A model generated the notes under the pieces. It did not search any database, was not told the origin of the DNA, and saw nothing but the letters and a program-made list of their open reading frames with translations. Both the position numbers and the translations under genes were made by a program. Below, one piece after another: positions 1 to 6,418 of a DNA stretch of 6,930 nucleotides (position 1 is its first letter; each line of letters begins with the position of its first letter). This DNA comes from an uncultured Paracoccaceae bacterium (GTDB lineage: Bacteria; Pseudomonadota; Alphaproteobacteria; Rhodobacterales; Rhodobacteraceae): the NCBI GenBank assembly GCA_937916485.1, contig CALFSV010000421.1:1-6930 (forward strand), read 5' to 3'.

Positions 1-161
1 CCCGGCGTGCATTCCCAGACCCCAATATGGGTCAGCCCGTCCGCAGACGTCCACAAATTGGCCGAAGCTTCGACCTGTCCCGGTGTCAGCGTAGTCGGTT
101 TATCAAAAAATTCCCCGACCGGCACATTTTGCAAGTCTTTAAAGGACGTGAGGTCAATCAT
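1..161 (-). CDS. Cupin domain protein (DUF861/Cupin_3-like), 5' part only
   Basis: This is the N-terminal 53 codons of a gene that runs off the left edge. The protein begins MIDLTSFKDLQNVPVGEFFD and reaches GVWECTPG at the cut. An N-terminal strand followed by a W-x-S-x-DG segment and then G-V-W-E-C-x-P-G is typical, from family knowledge, of small (about 110-120 residue) single-domain cupins of the DUF861/Cupin_3 group, related to EutQ-like and (S)-ureidoglycine-aminohydrolase-like cupins. The metal-binding part of the barrel would lie beyond the window, so no active-site residues can be checked. The ATG at 161-159 is preceded by an AAAGGA ribosome site about six bases upstream, which supports this start. 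It lies 62 bases after the DddQ-like gene on the same strand with no terminator between, so it is probably co-transcribed. Family assignment is fairly good; function is unknown. Confidence 0.75.
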   Translation of the reverse strand, partial: MIDLTSFKDLQNVPVGEFFDKPTTLTPGQVEASANLWTSADGLTHIGVWECTP

Positions 162-223
162 GGGTGTTTCCTTTGTTGGGCGCTTCTGGTCGCGCAAATT
201 GTTTGGATCGAGCTGGCATGCTG

Positions 224-817
224 TCAAATCTCATAAGACACCGACCGGATGTCACCCCACCACGCCCATAGCGCCAATAGAGGGTCGGTTTGCGTCTTCA
301 TCGCATGAAGTTGGTTGGACCGGTGATAAATGAAATCGCCCACCTCTCGCGGCTGAAAGGCCACGCTATCAACCGACCATCCGGCCCGGCCCGACAGCAC
401 ATGGTAAACCTCCTGCGCCAAGTGTTTGTGGTTGGGGTAGAGCAGGTGTTCACCTTGCAACAACACGCCCAATCGCACTCTCTGATGCACAAACATACCA
501 TCCGGGCCCAGAATTTCCACGACCGCCATCTGCCGAGAAACCGCGTCGGGTATTCTGCCAAACCCCGGGGATTTCCAGTGAAGATCGTCCACACAATCCG
601 CCAGTGACTGCATCAGCGGATCACGCGGGTCTAACAACAGTCCGGGCATCAAGACGCAGGCCGGAACCACGGCGGGCTGCAAATCGGAAACCGGCAGCCG
701 ACCGTCCGCAAGCACCCCTTGCAAGGCCTGCCCTATCTGTCCGCCCTGCTGACCCAACACAGCAACGGACTTGGTCAAAAACCCAAGAATGCGCAACTGT
801 GCTGCCGTGCACGCCAT
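224..817 (-). CDS. DMSP-lyase-family cupin protein (DddQ-like)
   Basis: A 197-residue protein with an N-terminal helical region and a C-terminal cupin barrel. The cupin metal motif is visible as H130-x-H132-x3-E136-x-Y138-x4-G143, with the last metal histidine at H171 (LHAMKT). The ending PLLALWAWWGD is also typical of this family. In DddQ, as I remember its structure, the Zn site and catalytic tyrosine are H125, E129, Y131 and H163, with Y120 and W178 in the pocket. The same spacing is found here (Y127, H132, E136, Y138, H171, W186), so the active site looks intact. DddQ cleaves dimethylsulfoniopropionate to dimethyl sulfide and acrylate. Family membership is well supported; DMSP as the substrate is inferred, since relatives may have other substrates. 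The ATG at 817 was chosen over one 27 bases upstream: it has AAAGGG seven bases before it and follows the lysR stop (TGA-G-ATG), suggesting translational coupling. Confidence 0.8.
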   Translation of the reverse strand: MACTAAQLRILGFLTKSVAVLGQQGGQIGQALQGVLADGRLPVSDLQPAVVPACVLMPGLLLDPRDPLMQSLADCVDDLHWKSPGFGRIPDAVSRQMAVVEILGPDGMFVHQRVRLGVLLQGEHLLYPNHKHLAQEVYHVLSGRAGWSVDSVAFQPREVGDFIYHRSNQLHAMKTQTDPLLALWAWWGDIRSVSYEI

Positions 818-818
818 C

Positions 819-1733
819 TCACGACCCTTTCTGGGGAAACGCATCGCCGTGCGCGTTCAGCCCATCGCAAATACGCTCGCAAATGGTGGCGGCGGCCTTT
901 CCAATGGGCTGATTCTTAGCTGTGATAACCGCCATTTCGTGATCAATACGGGGCGAGAATTTGCGCCAGACAACATCGTCGTTCAACCTGGCTTTGCCAT
1001 TTGTTGGGTCAATGATAGCCACATCTTTGCCCATTGCCACGATGTTGCGCGCAGTCGCGAAAAAATAGCTGTATACATTACGTTGAATGACCGTGTCTGT
1101 GTCCGAAAGCAGTTGATCCAACTGGCGATCCACAATGTGATCCCCTGTAATTCCAACCACGGATCGGTCCCGCAAGGATTGCGGTGTCAGGGTCTTTTCC
1201 TGCGCCAGAACGTCATCTTTATGCATCACGCAGACGCATTCCAGTTTGAACAATTCCGCATTCAACCCGGCCACCGGCACTGGCAGATCAATCAGACCAA
1301 TGTCTATCTGACCCGCACTGACCCATGCGGCAATCTGGCGCGAACTGTGCACGCGGATTTCGACGCTGACACCGGGATTATTGCTTTGGAACTCTGCGAC
1401 CAGACGTGGCAGAAAATTGATCGCAAGCGTACCGTTGGTTGCAATGCTGACCCCTCCGGTGGTGCCCAATCTGATTTCGTCGATCCGTTTGGACACGCGC
1501 GAAATGGCGCGCAATCCTTGCGTCACTTCGCTGTGCAATAGCATCGCCTCCCCGGTTGGGGCAAAATACCCGCGTTCTCGGTGAAACAACCGGAACCCAA
1601 GATCTGCCTCCAGCTTGCTGAGCGCGATGCTGACCGCCGGCTGGGTCAGGTTCAACCGGTCGGCAGCGCGCGAAACAGACCCCGCTTCTACCAAGGCATC
1701 GAAGACTTCCAGATGTCGAATCTTTAAAGGCAC
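819..1733 (-). CDS. LysR-family transcriptional regulator
   Basis: A 304-residue LysR-type regulator of normal family length. The N-terminal winged helix-turn-helix is clear at about residues 5-65: HLEVFDALVEAGSVSRAADR, then LTQPAVS, S-x-L-E-x-x-L-G, LFHRERG and the P-T-G-E-A turn into the linker helix. The rest is a two-lobed effector domain (about residues 90-295; for example VSIATNGTLAINFLPRLVAEF and IDIGLIDLP). The GTG at 1733 is taken as start because TTAGGA lies six bases before it and translation then opens MPLKIRHLEVF, as in relatives. In-frame ATGs at 1748 and 1775 lack a ribosome site and would add an unusual tail. It heads the leftward unit with the DddQ-like gene one base downstream, and is divergent from the oxidoreductase-transporter genes. 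It probably senses the imported solute or a breakdown product and controls one or both directions; the ligand is unknown. Confidence 0.93.
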   Translation of the reverse strand: MPLKIRHLEVFDALVEAGSVSRAADRLNLTQPAVSIALSKLEADLGFRLFHRERGYFAPTGEAMLLHSEVTQGLRAISRVSKRIDEIRLGTTGGVSIATNGTLAINFLPRLVAEFQSNNPGVSVEIRVHSSRQIAAWVSAGQIDIGLIDLPVPVAGLNAELFKLECVCVMHKDDVLAQEKTLTPQSLRDRSVVGITGDHIVDRQLDQLLSDTDTVIQRNVYSYFFATARNIVAMGKDVAIIDPTNGKARLNDDVVWRKFSPRIDHEMAVITAKNQPIGKAAATICERICDGLNAHGDAFPQKGS

Positions 1734-1753
1734 AACAATTCCTAACATGGATT

Positions 1754-1770
1754 TGCATAAGTAAAATGCA
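1754..1770. promoter_or_regulatory. Second dyad, possible regulator subsite
   Basis: An inverted repeat TGCAT-N7-ATGCA (17 bases) lies between the T-N11-A dyad and the lysR start codon. Its centre is 37 bases (about 3.5 helical turns) from the centre of the dyad at 1792-1806. LysR proteins often bind as tetramers to a strong recognition site plus a weaker activation site, so this could be the second site or an autoregulation site for lysR. The 17-base length is not the standard 13-15 and the arms are only five bases, so confidence is low. Confidence 0.35.
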
Positions 1771-1774
1771 TACA

Positions 1775-1805
1775 ACTATAACAAATATTAAATTGATTTA
1801 ATCAA
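1775..1805 (-). promoter_or_regulatory. Candidate promoter for the lysR unit
   Basis: Reading leftward, TTGATT (1805-1800) and TATAGT (1780-1775) resemble -35 and -10 boxes with a 19-base spacer, which is at the long end of the usual range. The proposed -35 box lies inside the T-N11-A dyad, so a bound LysR protein would block this promoter, the usual autorepression arrangement in the family. This is inferred from sequence resemblance alone. Confidence 0.35.
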
Positions 1806-1806
1806 T
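1792..1806. promoter_or_regulatory. Probable LysR-type operator (T-N11-A dyad)
   Basis: A perfect inverted repeat with seven-base arms around one central base: ATTGATT-T-AATCAAT. It contains T(1793)-N11-A(1805), the classic LysR-family recognition-box form. It lies 59 bases upstream of the lysR start codon and about 100 bases upstream of the divergent oxidoreductase start. A second palindrome, ATTAAAT-TG-ATTTAAT at 1787-1802, overlaps it, so the two could be alternative or extended recognition sites. Assignment to the adjacent regulator follows from position and form, not from a known consensus for this protein. Confidence 0.6.
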
Positions 1807-1908
1807 ATGGTTTACTAGCGTCAAGTAACTTCGACCCACATTTGCGCAAAGGGCCGGGGTCTGCACGCTGCTTTTTGATAAACGCGAACACATTGGGGTC
1901 TCTTTGGA

Positions 1909-3237
1909 ATGACGGCTTTCAACAGCCCACTGGTAAATGGCCACAAAGACTCGGCCTATTGGCTTGACGATTGTCCAGCCGTGCCCGGCTTGCCCGATCG
2001 ACCACTTGAACGGGCCGATGTGGTAATTGTCGGGTCTGGCTATACCGGACTGCACGCCGCGATTGAAACCACGCGCGGCGGGCGCTCGACACTGGTGCTG
2101 GACGCAGAAATGCCTGGCTGGGGTTGCAGCACCCGCAACGGTGGCCAGATCAGCACCAGCATCAAACCCTCGCTGGAAAAACTGACCGCCCGCTACGGCG
2201 AACCCAAAGGCCGCGCCATCCGCAAAGAAGGCGAAAACGCGCTGGACTGGATCGGCTACTTTATCAGAACCGAAGGTATCGACTGCGATTTTCTGCGCTG
2301 CGGGCGCTACCACGCGGCCCACACGCCGCAGCATTTTGAAACCATCGCCCGCGACGCAGACATTATACAGAAAACCGAAGGCATCCCGACCCACGTTATC
2401 CCGCGCAGCGACCAGCGCAGCGAACTGGGCTCTGACGTCTATTTTGGAGGCGTTCTGTTTCCGCGCCACGCCTCGCTTGACCCCGCGAAATACCACCGCG
2501 GCCTGTTGCAAACAGCCCTTGACGCAGGCGCGCATGTCACCGGAAACTGCGCTGTCGCCCAGATAAAACGCGACGCCAGCGGCTTTTTGGTTACAACCGC
2601 AAAAGGCACGGTACGCGCGCGCGATGTCATAATCGCAACCAATGGCTACACCGGCGCTGTAACCCCGTGGATGCAGCGGCGCGTTATCCCGATTGGCAGC
2701 TACATCATCGCAACAGAACCTCTGCCCGCCGACCTGATGAACCAGCTTTTCCCGACCAACCGGATCGCCAGCGACACTTGCAAGATCATCTACTATTACC
2801 GCGCCTCACCCGACAGAACCCGCGTCCTCTTTGGCGGGCGCGTGTCGGCAACAGAGACCAATACCACAATTAGCGGCCAAAAACTTTACACAGACATGTG
2901 CCGGATATTTCCTGATCTCGCAGGATACAAGGTGACCCATTCTTGGTGCGGCACTGTCGCCTATACCTTTGACGAACTGGCCCATACCGGTGTGCAAGAC
3001 GGCGTGCATTACGCGATGGGATACTGCGGTTCGGGCGTGTCGATGGCCAGCTATCTGGGGATGCGCGTCGGTCAAAAGGTTCTGGGTCTCACGCAGGGTC
3101 AGACCGCGTTTGACGGCCTGACCAACCCGACCCGCCCGTTCTATACCGGCAACCCGTGGTTCTTGCCCGCGACGGTTGCGTGGTACCGCCAACAAGACAG
3201 AATGCAATACAAACGGGCTCTGGCCGCCCATGGATAA
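1909..3237 (+). CDS. FAD-dependent amine oxidoreductase (DAO family, PuuB/OrdL-like)
   Basis: A 442-residue cytoplasmic flavoprotein of the D-amino-acid-oxidase fold, close in length to gamma-glutamylputrescine oxidase PuuB (about 426). The N-terminal Rossmann motif ADVVIVGSGYTGLHAA (G42-x-G44-x-x-G47) binds the ADP part of FAD, with an acidic residue at the end of the second strand (LVLDAE, 63-67). The segment GWGCSTRNGGQ (70-80) matches the flavin-contact loop that follows in this family. IIATNGYTG in mid-protein and GYCGSGVSMASYLG (371-384) near the C-terminus are further family signatures. Such enzymes oxidise a C-N bond in amines or N-substituted amino acids, giving an aldehyde or imine, and often hydrogen peroxide. 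The actual substrate cannot be read here. It begins the rightward unit, 102 bases before the binding-protein gene, suggesting it acts on what that transporter imports. The start is supported by conservation of the following residues more than by its weak ribosome site. Confidence 0.87.
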   Translation: MTAFNSPLVNGHKDSAYWLDDCPAVPGLPDRPLERADVVIVGSGYTGLHAAIETTRGGRSTLVLDAEMPGWGCSTRNGGQISTSIKPSLEKLTARYGEPKGRAIRKEGENALDWIGYFIRTEGIDCDFLRCGRYHAAHTPQHFETIARDADIIQKTEGIPTHVIPRSDQRSELGSDVYFGGVLFPRHASLDPAKYHRGLLQTALDAGAHVTGNCAVAQIKRDASGFLVTTAKGTVRARDVIIATNGYTGAVTPWMQRRVIPIGSYIIATEPLPADLMNQLFPTNRIASDTCKIIYYYRASPDRTRVLFGGRVSATETNTTISGQKLYTDMCRIFPDLAGYKVTHSWCGTVAYTFDELAHTGVQDGVHYAMGYCGSGVSMASYLGMRVGQKVLGLTQGQTAFDGLTNPTRPFYTGNPWFLPATVAWYRQQDRMQYKRALAAHG

Positions 3238-3339
3238 AAATGATCGGACGGACCCTTTACCAACACGTTCGACGCGAACAACAGGCATTCCCGCGACGCA
3301 ATCAAACGCGCCGCACATACATTAACAAGGAGGAAGACA
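3238..3339 (+). other. Spacer between oxidoreductase and binding-protein genes
   Basis: A 102-base non-coding gap with no T-run terminator and no clear sigma-70 promoter. It contains a short dyad GTTCG-ACG-CGAAC (3267-3279) that could form only a five-base-pair hairpin. It ends in AAGGAGG (3327-3333), six bases before the next ATG and almost a full match to the 16S anti-Shine-Dalgarno sequence. That is by far the strongest ribosome site in the window and fits high production of the binding protein. Confidence 0.6.
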
Positions 3340-4380
3340 ATGAAAATTTCAATTGGATTAACACTGACCGCATCGTTGCTGGCAACGACCGCTTTGGCAC
3401 AGGATAAAACGGTTACAATCGCGTCCTGGGGCGGGTCTTATCAAGAGGCGCAAACCAAGGCGTTGTTTGAACCAGCGGCCAAAGCCACCGGCATTATCGT
3501 CAAGGAAGAAACCTATGGCGGCATGTCCGACGTCCGCCTGCAGGTCACATCGGGGGCCGTAACCTTTGATATTGTGGCCAGCGGGTCCGGGTCTGCTGCG
3601 CGCGCCGGGGCCGAAGGTTTGCTGGAAGAACTGGATTATTCCGTCATCGACGTTACCACATTCTACCCCGCCCTCTATTCCAAACATTGCGTCGGGGGCG
3701 ATGTGTTTTCGACTGTTTATGCATGGAACACCAACACCTATGGCGACGCCGGTCCGCAAAGCTGGGCTGACTTCTGGGATGTCGAAAAGTTTCCGGGCTC
3801 ACGCGCCTACCGCGGCAAAGTCGCGGGTGCTTTGGCACCTGCGATGATGGCAGACGGCGTGCCGATGGACAAAGTCTGGGAAGAATTGGACAGCGAAGAG
3901 GGAATTTTGCGCGCGATCAACAAAGTGCGCGAGTTAAAACCGCATATTGCAGTATTTTGGTCATCCGGCGCACAACATGCACAGCTCATGAAGGACGGCG
4001 AGGTTGACATGACCACCGGTTGGAACGGTCGCTTTGACAATGCCAAAAAGGACGGTGGGAAAGTCGCCTACAGCTTTAATCAAGCCCTGCTGGACTACGA
4101 CTGTTTCGCCATCCCCAAGGGCGCGCCGAACAAAGATACGGCGATGATGTTCCTTAACGAAATATCAAAAGCCGAATATCAGGACGATCTGCCAAAATAT
4201 ATCACCTACGGTCCAACCAACAAAGCGGCCTATGACACCGGCGTCATCACCGCCGAAGTCGCAGCAACATTGCCGTCCTCCCCAGCCAATGCGGCGCTTC
4301 AGTTGCCAATTTCGCTGGAATGGTATGCAAAATGGGAAACCATTGCGGCCGAAATGTATCAGGAAATGCTGACCGAATAG
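3340..4380 (+). CDS. ABC transporter periplasmic substrate-binding protein (PotD/PotF-like)
   Basis: A 346-residue secreted protein. It opens with a classical signal peptide (Lys2, hydrophobic core to about residue 18) and an ALA-QDK cleavage site after residue 20; there is no lipobox cysteine, so the mature protein should be free in the periplasm. The mature part starts with VTIASWGGSYQEA, and contains ETYGGMSDVRLQV (57-69), YAWNTNTYG (127-135) and MTTGWNGRFDNA (224-235), typical of the spermidine/putrescine-type cluster of binding proteins that also serves opines, mannopine and other amines. Length is normal. The aromatic residues W30, Y127, W129 and W228 are candidates for a cation-binding pocket, but ligand specificity cannot be assigned. 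It has a very strong ribosome site and is followed by a hairpin, both fitting the excess of binding protein over transporter usual in such operons. The solute is probably the substrate, or precursor, of the upstream flavoenzyme. Confidence 0.92.
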   Translation: MKISIGLTLTASLLATTALAQDKTVTIASWGGSYQEAQTKALFEPAAKATGIIVKEETYGGMSDVRLQVTSGAVTFDIVASGSGSAARAGAEGLLEELDYSVIDVTTFYPALYSKHCVGGDVFSTVYAWNTNTYGDAGPQSWADFWDVEKFPGSRAYRGKVAGALAPAMMADGVPMDKVWEELDSEEGILRAINKVRELKPHIAVFWSSGAQHAQLMKDGEVDMTTGWNGRFDNAKKDGGKVAYSFNQALLDYDCFAIPKGAPNKDTAMMFLNEISKAEYQDDLPKYITYGPTNKAAYDTGVITAEVAATLPSSPANAALQLPISLEWYAKWETIAAEMYQEMLTE

Positions 4381-4401
4381 CACCGAACTGAACCAAAAAC
4401 G

Positions 4402-4426
4402 TCGCGGGCCAATGTCTGGCCCGCGA
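4402..4426 (+). other. GC-rich intercistronic hairpin
   Basis: An exact inverted repeat with nine-base arms, TCGCGGGCC and GGCCCGCGA, and a seven-base loop (AATGTCT). It starts 21 bases after the binding-protein stop and ends 20 bases before the ATPase start. There is no following run of T, so it is not a standard intrinsic terminator. It probably protects the upstream mRNA end from exonucleases or causes partial attenuation, lowering ATPase and permease output relative to the binding protein. Confidence 0.7.
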
Positions 4427-4446
4427 ACCTGCACAAGGACGATACA

Positions 4447-5532
4447 GTGACGGATAGCATCCAAGGCGCTCTGCCAATTACCGCCCGCAACATCACGAAA
4501 ACCTACGGAAAGGTTCACGCGTTGGATGACGTGTCACTCGATGTCAAAAGTGGCGAGTTTTTGACCCTGCTTGGCCCGTCCGGATCTGGTAAAACCACCC
4601 TGTTGATGGTGCTGGCCGGGTTTACAAGACCCGACCAGGGCAGTCTGAAATTCGGCGATCAGGAAATGATCCGCACCGCCCCTCATTTGCGCGATGTCGG
4701 CATGGTGTTTCAAAACTATGCCCTGTTTCCCCATATGACGGTGGCCGGTAATGTCGGCTATCCGCTGCGCCTGCGCAATGTTCCCATGCCCGAGATATCT
4801 CAACGCATTGAAAAAGCTCTGGAAACCGTGCAACTTGGTGGCTACGGGACCCGCAAGATTGATCAGCTTTCCGGTGGCCAGAAACAGCGCGTGGCGCTGG
4901 CCCGCTCTATCGTGTTTGAACCGCGTATCCTGCTTATGGACGAACCTCTGTCCGCGCTTGACAAGAAACTGCGCGACCGCATGCAGATAGAACTGCGCCA
5001 CCTGCACGAAAAACTAGGGATGACGACAGTCTACGTCACCCACGACCAGCGCGAGGCGCTGACGATGTCGGACCGTATCGCCGTTGTGAACCACGGCCGG
5101 ATCATGCAACTGGCAACACCACAAGGCCTCTATGAACAGCCTACGAACCGCTTTGTGGCTGATTTTATTGGAGATTCTACGTTTTTATCAGTGGAACGGC
5201 ACGGCGACCAGATCACCTATAACGGCGTGCCCCTGAAAACCTCGCGCCCAGTGCCCGATGCTGCGTCTTTGGTTTTGATGCTGCGCCCCGAACGTGTCCG
5301 GCTGGCGACCAAAACCACCAAAACCGTCAACGAATTTCAGGCGACGGCCTCGGAACTGGTCTATCAGGGCGACAGCTACCTGATGTATGCCACTATGCCC
5401 GACGGCACCGAAATAAGCCTGCGCGGTGCCATTCGCCAAGGTACCGTCGCAGCGCTACCCAAAATCGGCGATCACGTCACGTTGGCGCTTGAGCCCGGTG
5501 ATACCGTCCTGATTGATGGCAGGGATGTCTGA
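4447..5532 (+). CDS. ABC transporter ATP-binding protein (PotA-like)
   Basis: A 361-residue ATPase that powers the importer from the cytoplasmic face. All nucleotide-binding motifs are present and intact: Walker A GPSGSGKT (43-50), Q-loop QNYALFPH (Q89), signature LSGGQKQR (141-148), Walker B ILLMDEP (161-167), D-loop SALD (169-172) and switch histidine in VTHDQ (H199). The C-terminal part, from about residue 235, is a TOBE-type regulatory domain (for example MLRPERVRL and LVYQGDSY), as in PotA/FbpC-type ATPases of about 350-370 residues. The start is GTG at 4447, with AAGGA seven bases upstream; the next residues TDSIQGALPITARNITKTYG align with family N-termini. It ends just before the first permease gene, so the two are probably translationally coupled. 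Confidence 0.95.
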   Translation: MTDSIQGALPITARNITKTYGKVHALDDVSLDVKSGEFLTLLGPSGSGKTTLLMVLAGFTRPDQGSLKFGDQEMIRTAPHLRDVGMVFQNYALFPHMTVAGNVGYPLRLRNVPMPEISQRIEKALETVQLGGYGTRKIDQLSGGQKQRVALARSIVFEPRILLMDEPLSALDKKLRDRMQIELRHLHEKLGMTTVYVTHDQREALTMSDRIAVVNHGRIMQLATPQGLYEQPTNRFVADFIGDSTFLSVERHGDQITYNGVPLKTSRPVPDAASLVLMLRPERVRLATKTTKTVNEFQATASELVYQGDSYLMYATMPDGTEISLRGAIRQGTVAALPKIGDHVTLALEPGDTVLIDGRDV

Positions 5533-5533
5533 T

Positions 5534-6418
5534 ATGGCCAGCGCATTTATATACGCTGATGGATTGCGCCGCGACGAAAGGCTGGAACGGCTCAAACTGT
5601 TCGGGCTGTCGTCCCCCGCGATCCTGCTGGTGCTTGTCATTCTGGTGATCCCGGTCGGCTGGCTGTTCTTTGTGTCCTTTATCGGGGCCGATGGTCAGTT
5701 TTCAATGGAAAACTACGAACGCATGATCACCCGCAAATCCTATTTCCGTATCTTCATCACCACCTTTAAGATCAGCCTGTTCGCCACAGCCCTGTGCATC
5801 CTGATAGGCTATCCGCTTGCCTATTTCATGTCGCAACTACCTAACCGCATTGCCAATCTGTGCATGATCACAGTGTTGCTGCCGTTCTGGACATCGCTTT
5901 TGGTGCGCACCTATGCGTGGCTGGTGCTGCTGCAAAAACGCGGTCTGGTGAATGATTGGGCAATCTCGCTGGGGCTATGGGACGAACCAATCAAGATGGT
6001 TCACAACATGACAGGCACCCTGATCGGCATGGTGCATATCATGCTACCGTTTCTGATCCTGCCGGTCTACAGCGCAATGAAACAGATAGACCGCGATCTG
6101 CTCAAGGCCGCGTCTAACCTTGGCGCCAGCCCGCGACGCGCCTTCTGGACCGTTTTTTTCCCGCTGTCTACACCCGGCCTGTTTGCGGGTGCGCTGATGG
6201 TGTTCGTGCTGTGCCTTGGCTTTTTTGTGACCCCTGCGGTTCTGGGTGGTGGCAAAGTGATCATGGTGTCGATGAAGATCGTCTCGAATATCGAACTGTT
6301 CGTGAACTGGGGCGCGGCCAGCGCCTTGGGCGTTGTCCTGCTAACCTTAACCGTTTTTGTCCTGTGGATTGCCTCGCGGTTCCTGAACCTTGAAAACATA
6401 GCGGGGGGCGGGCACTGA
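5534..6418 (+). CDS. ABC transporter permease 1 (PotB-like)
   Basis: A 294-residue inner-membrane permease, normal for the PotB group. About six membrane segments can be seen, at roughly 28-50, 75-100, 108-133, 158-183, 215-237 and 261-283. The cytoplasmic EAA-type coupling loop that docks on the ATPase is at 191-212 (KAASNLGASPRRAFWTVFFP). Other family features are PFWTSLLVRTYAW (117-129) and LGFFVTPAVLGGG (228-240). The start is placed at ATG 5534, one base after the ATPase stop (TGA-T-ATG) with AGGG nine bases upstream. In-frame starts at 5513 (TTG), 5516 and 5525 overlap the ATPase and have no properly placed ribosome site, but cannot be excluded. Its stop overlaps the start of the next permease by one base. 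It forms a heterodimeric channel with that protein. Confidence 0.93.
   Translation: MASAFIYADGLRRDERLERLKLFGLSSPAILLVLVILVIPVGWLFFVSFIGADGQFSMENYERMITRKSYFRIFITTFKISLFATALCILIGYPLAYFMSQLPNRIANLCMITVLLPFWTSLLVRTYAWLVLLQKRGLVNDWAISLGLWDEPIKMVHNMTGTLIGMVHIMLPFLILPVYSAMKQIDRDLLKAASNLGASPRRAFWTVFFPLSTPGLFAGALMVFVLCLGFFVTPAVLGGGKVIMVSMKIVSNIELFVNWGAASALGVVLLTLTVFVLWIASRFLNLENIAGGGH

Larger units (their letters stand above)
1734..1908. promoter_or_regulatory. Divergent promoter/operator region
   Basis: This 175-base non-coding spacer separates the leftward lysR unit from the rightward oxidoreductase-transporter unit. Its left part (about 1751-1815) is much richer in A and T than the flanking genes and carries several dyads, described separately. 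The right part contains a 10-base palindrome, TTTGCGCAAA, at 1841-1850, which may be chance. I see no convincing sigma-70 -35/-10 pair for the rightward unit, which would fit a promoter that needs an activator, but this is inference. The ribosome site before the oxidoreductase ATG is poor: GGGG lies 12 bases upstream and GGA directly abuts the start. Confidence 0.75.

Noticed and set aside
818..844. Upstream ATG at 844 as the start of the DddQ-like gene
   Set aside because: It would overlap lysR by 26 bases without a ribosome site; the ATG at 817 has AAAGGG at the right distance and directly follows the lysR stop.
771..1541. A 256-codon open frame on the plus strand opposite the LysR gene
   Set aside because: It is antisense to a clear LysR protein, has no recognisable domain and no good ribosome site; its composition looks like a mirrored coding frame.
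1841..1850. TTTGCGCAAA palindrome as an operator
   Set aside because: A ten-base palindrome without flanking symmetry or a repeated copy can arise by chance; noted only as part of the control region.
1798..2535. A 245-codon open frame on the minus strand opposite the oxidoreductase start and the control region
   Set aside because: It runs antisense through the FAD-binding domain and into the AT-rich operator region, with no family resemblance. It is a shadow of the GC-rich gene.
2806..3318. A 170-codon open frame on the minus strand
   Set aside because: Antisense to the C-terminal part of the oxidoreductase; low-complexity composition with no known motif.
1909..4380. Classical putrescine (Puu) degradation operon
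   Set aside because: Only the oxidase-like and transporter parts resemble it. The glutamyl-putrescine synthetase, dehydrogenase and hydrolase genes are not in the window, and the cupins are not part of that pathway.
4402..4426. Intrinsic terminator after the binding-protein gene
   Set aside because: The stem is perfect but no run of T follows, and the ATPase and permeases needed with the binding protein lie directly downstream.
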